Below are positions 62,753 to 64,000 of a stretch of DNA of 64,000 bases, in pieces (positions within the stretch are counted from its first letter, which is position 1; each line of letters opens with the position of its first letter). The stretch spans positions 64,501 to 128,500 of the forward strand of contig NZ_VTZW01000009.1 of the NCBI RefSeq assembly GCF_009728995.1. The letters run 5' to 3'. The DNA comes from Streptomonospora sp. PA3 (GTDB lineage Bacteria > Actinomycetota > Actinomycetes > Streptosporangiales > Streptosporangiaceae). Position numbers and translations under genes: made by a program. Below the pieces are notes generated by a model. It did not search any database. It saw nothing but the letters and a program-made list of their open reading frames with translations, and was not told the origin of the DNA.

Positions 62753-62923
62753 ATGACGATGCCCGAGGAGTCCGGCAAGAAGACGTCGGACACCGACCAG
62801 GTCCTCCCCGAGGAGGGCGACCAGAGCGAGGGGGAGCCCGACACCCGCCGCGAGCTGGAGGCCGAACTCCAGGACGCGATGGAGGAGACCGGTACCAGCC
62901 GCGACGACTTCGAGGAGCAGTGA
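62753..62923 (+). CDS. Short acidic protein (56 residues)
   Basis: This short gene encodes MTMPEESGKKTSDTDQVLPE followed by an acidic helical end (TRRELEAELQDAMEETGTSR, DDFEEQ). A GAGGAG ribosome site lies 6 bases upstream of ATG 62753 and a strong terminator follows. It is very acidic and probably partly disordered. No family recognised. Confidence 0.55.
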   Translation: MTMPEESGKKTSDTDQVLPEEGDQSEGEPDTRRELEAELQDAMEETGTSRDDFEEQ

Positions 62924-62983
62924 CCGCGGCCGGGCGAACCGCGCGCGGCGCCGGCGCCCGGCCGCCGGTTCCTGCAGCAGGAG

Positions 62984-63018
62984 GAGGGGGAGGGCGCCGC
63001 CTGCGCGCCCTCCCCCTC
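62984..63018. terminator. Bidirectional terminator
   Basis: GAGGGGGAGGGCGC (62984-62997) pairs perfectly with GCGCCCTCCCCCTC (63005-63018). It lies between the acidic-protein gene (+) and the GH6 cellulase (-). Confidence 0.82.
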
Positions 63019-63050
63019 TCAGCCGGGAACCCCGGCGGTGATCGCGGCCG

Positions 63051-64000
<950 letters not shown>

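Overview
The window is about 64 kb of very GC-rich (roughly 70% or more) DNA from an actinomycete, probably of the Nocardiopsaceae or a close relative (Streptomonospora, Nocardiopsis, Thermobifida type). The reasons are the codon bias, GTG/TTG starts with strong GGAGG ribosome sites, F420-dependent and SpoIIAA-like proteins, the gene order pcnA...ino1-PadR-ponA-GT87-rpsF-ssb-rpsR-rplI-dnaB shared with Mycobacterium and Streptomyces, and a CelR/CebR-type operator in front of a GH10 xylanase. No prophage, insertion sequence or CRISPR array was seen. The gene content places the window on the chromosome near, but not including, oriC.

Region by region. 1-16 kb is a conserved core: end of the CCA-adding enzyme, an MFS exporter with a perfect parS site at its promoter side, inositol-1-phosphate synthase with its PadR neighbour, a class A penicillin-binding protein, a GT87-type glycosyltransferase, the rpsF-ssb-rpsR-rplI cluster, a Tat-exported amidase, a MATE exporter, a cluster of DnaA boxes, and dnaB carrying a mini-intein with class 3 (W-C-T) features. 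16-27 kb holds small enzymes and membrane proteins, upp, two deaminase-associated proteins with tadA, a tRNA-Ser(CGA), three related four-helix membrane proteins in tandem, and a divergent pair of STAS proteins. 26.9-34.3 kb holds tRNA-Ser(GGA), SRP RNA, dnaX, ybaB, recR, lysC and asd.

34-45 kb holds a GntR/UTRA regulator with an S9 peptidase, a NUDIX hydrolase, a pyruvate-type dehydrogenase operon (E1 alpha, E1 beta, E2) with a GntR/FCD regulator just upstream and a good palindromic operator between them, a PAP2 phosphatase and an F420-dependent oxidoreductase. 45-64 kb is more accessory: DUF1349, PNPOx and VOC proteins, a winged-helix regulator, a secreted GH10 xylanase with CBM2, a formylglycine-generating enzyme, several transporters, a DUF2637 membrane protein fused to a helix-turn-helix tail, an aldehyde dehydrogenase with a LysR regulator, a bile-acid/sodium-symporter homologue, and the 3' part of a GH6 cellulase with CBM2.

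The most notable non-coding observations are a 107-bp structured repeat family at the 3' side of three unrelated genes, always in the same orientation to the gene (two full and two partial copies), the DnaA-box cluster upstream of dnaB, and the parS site. The dnaB intein is the most notable coding feature.
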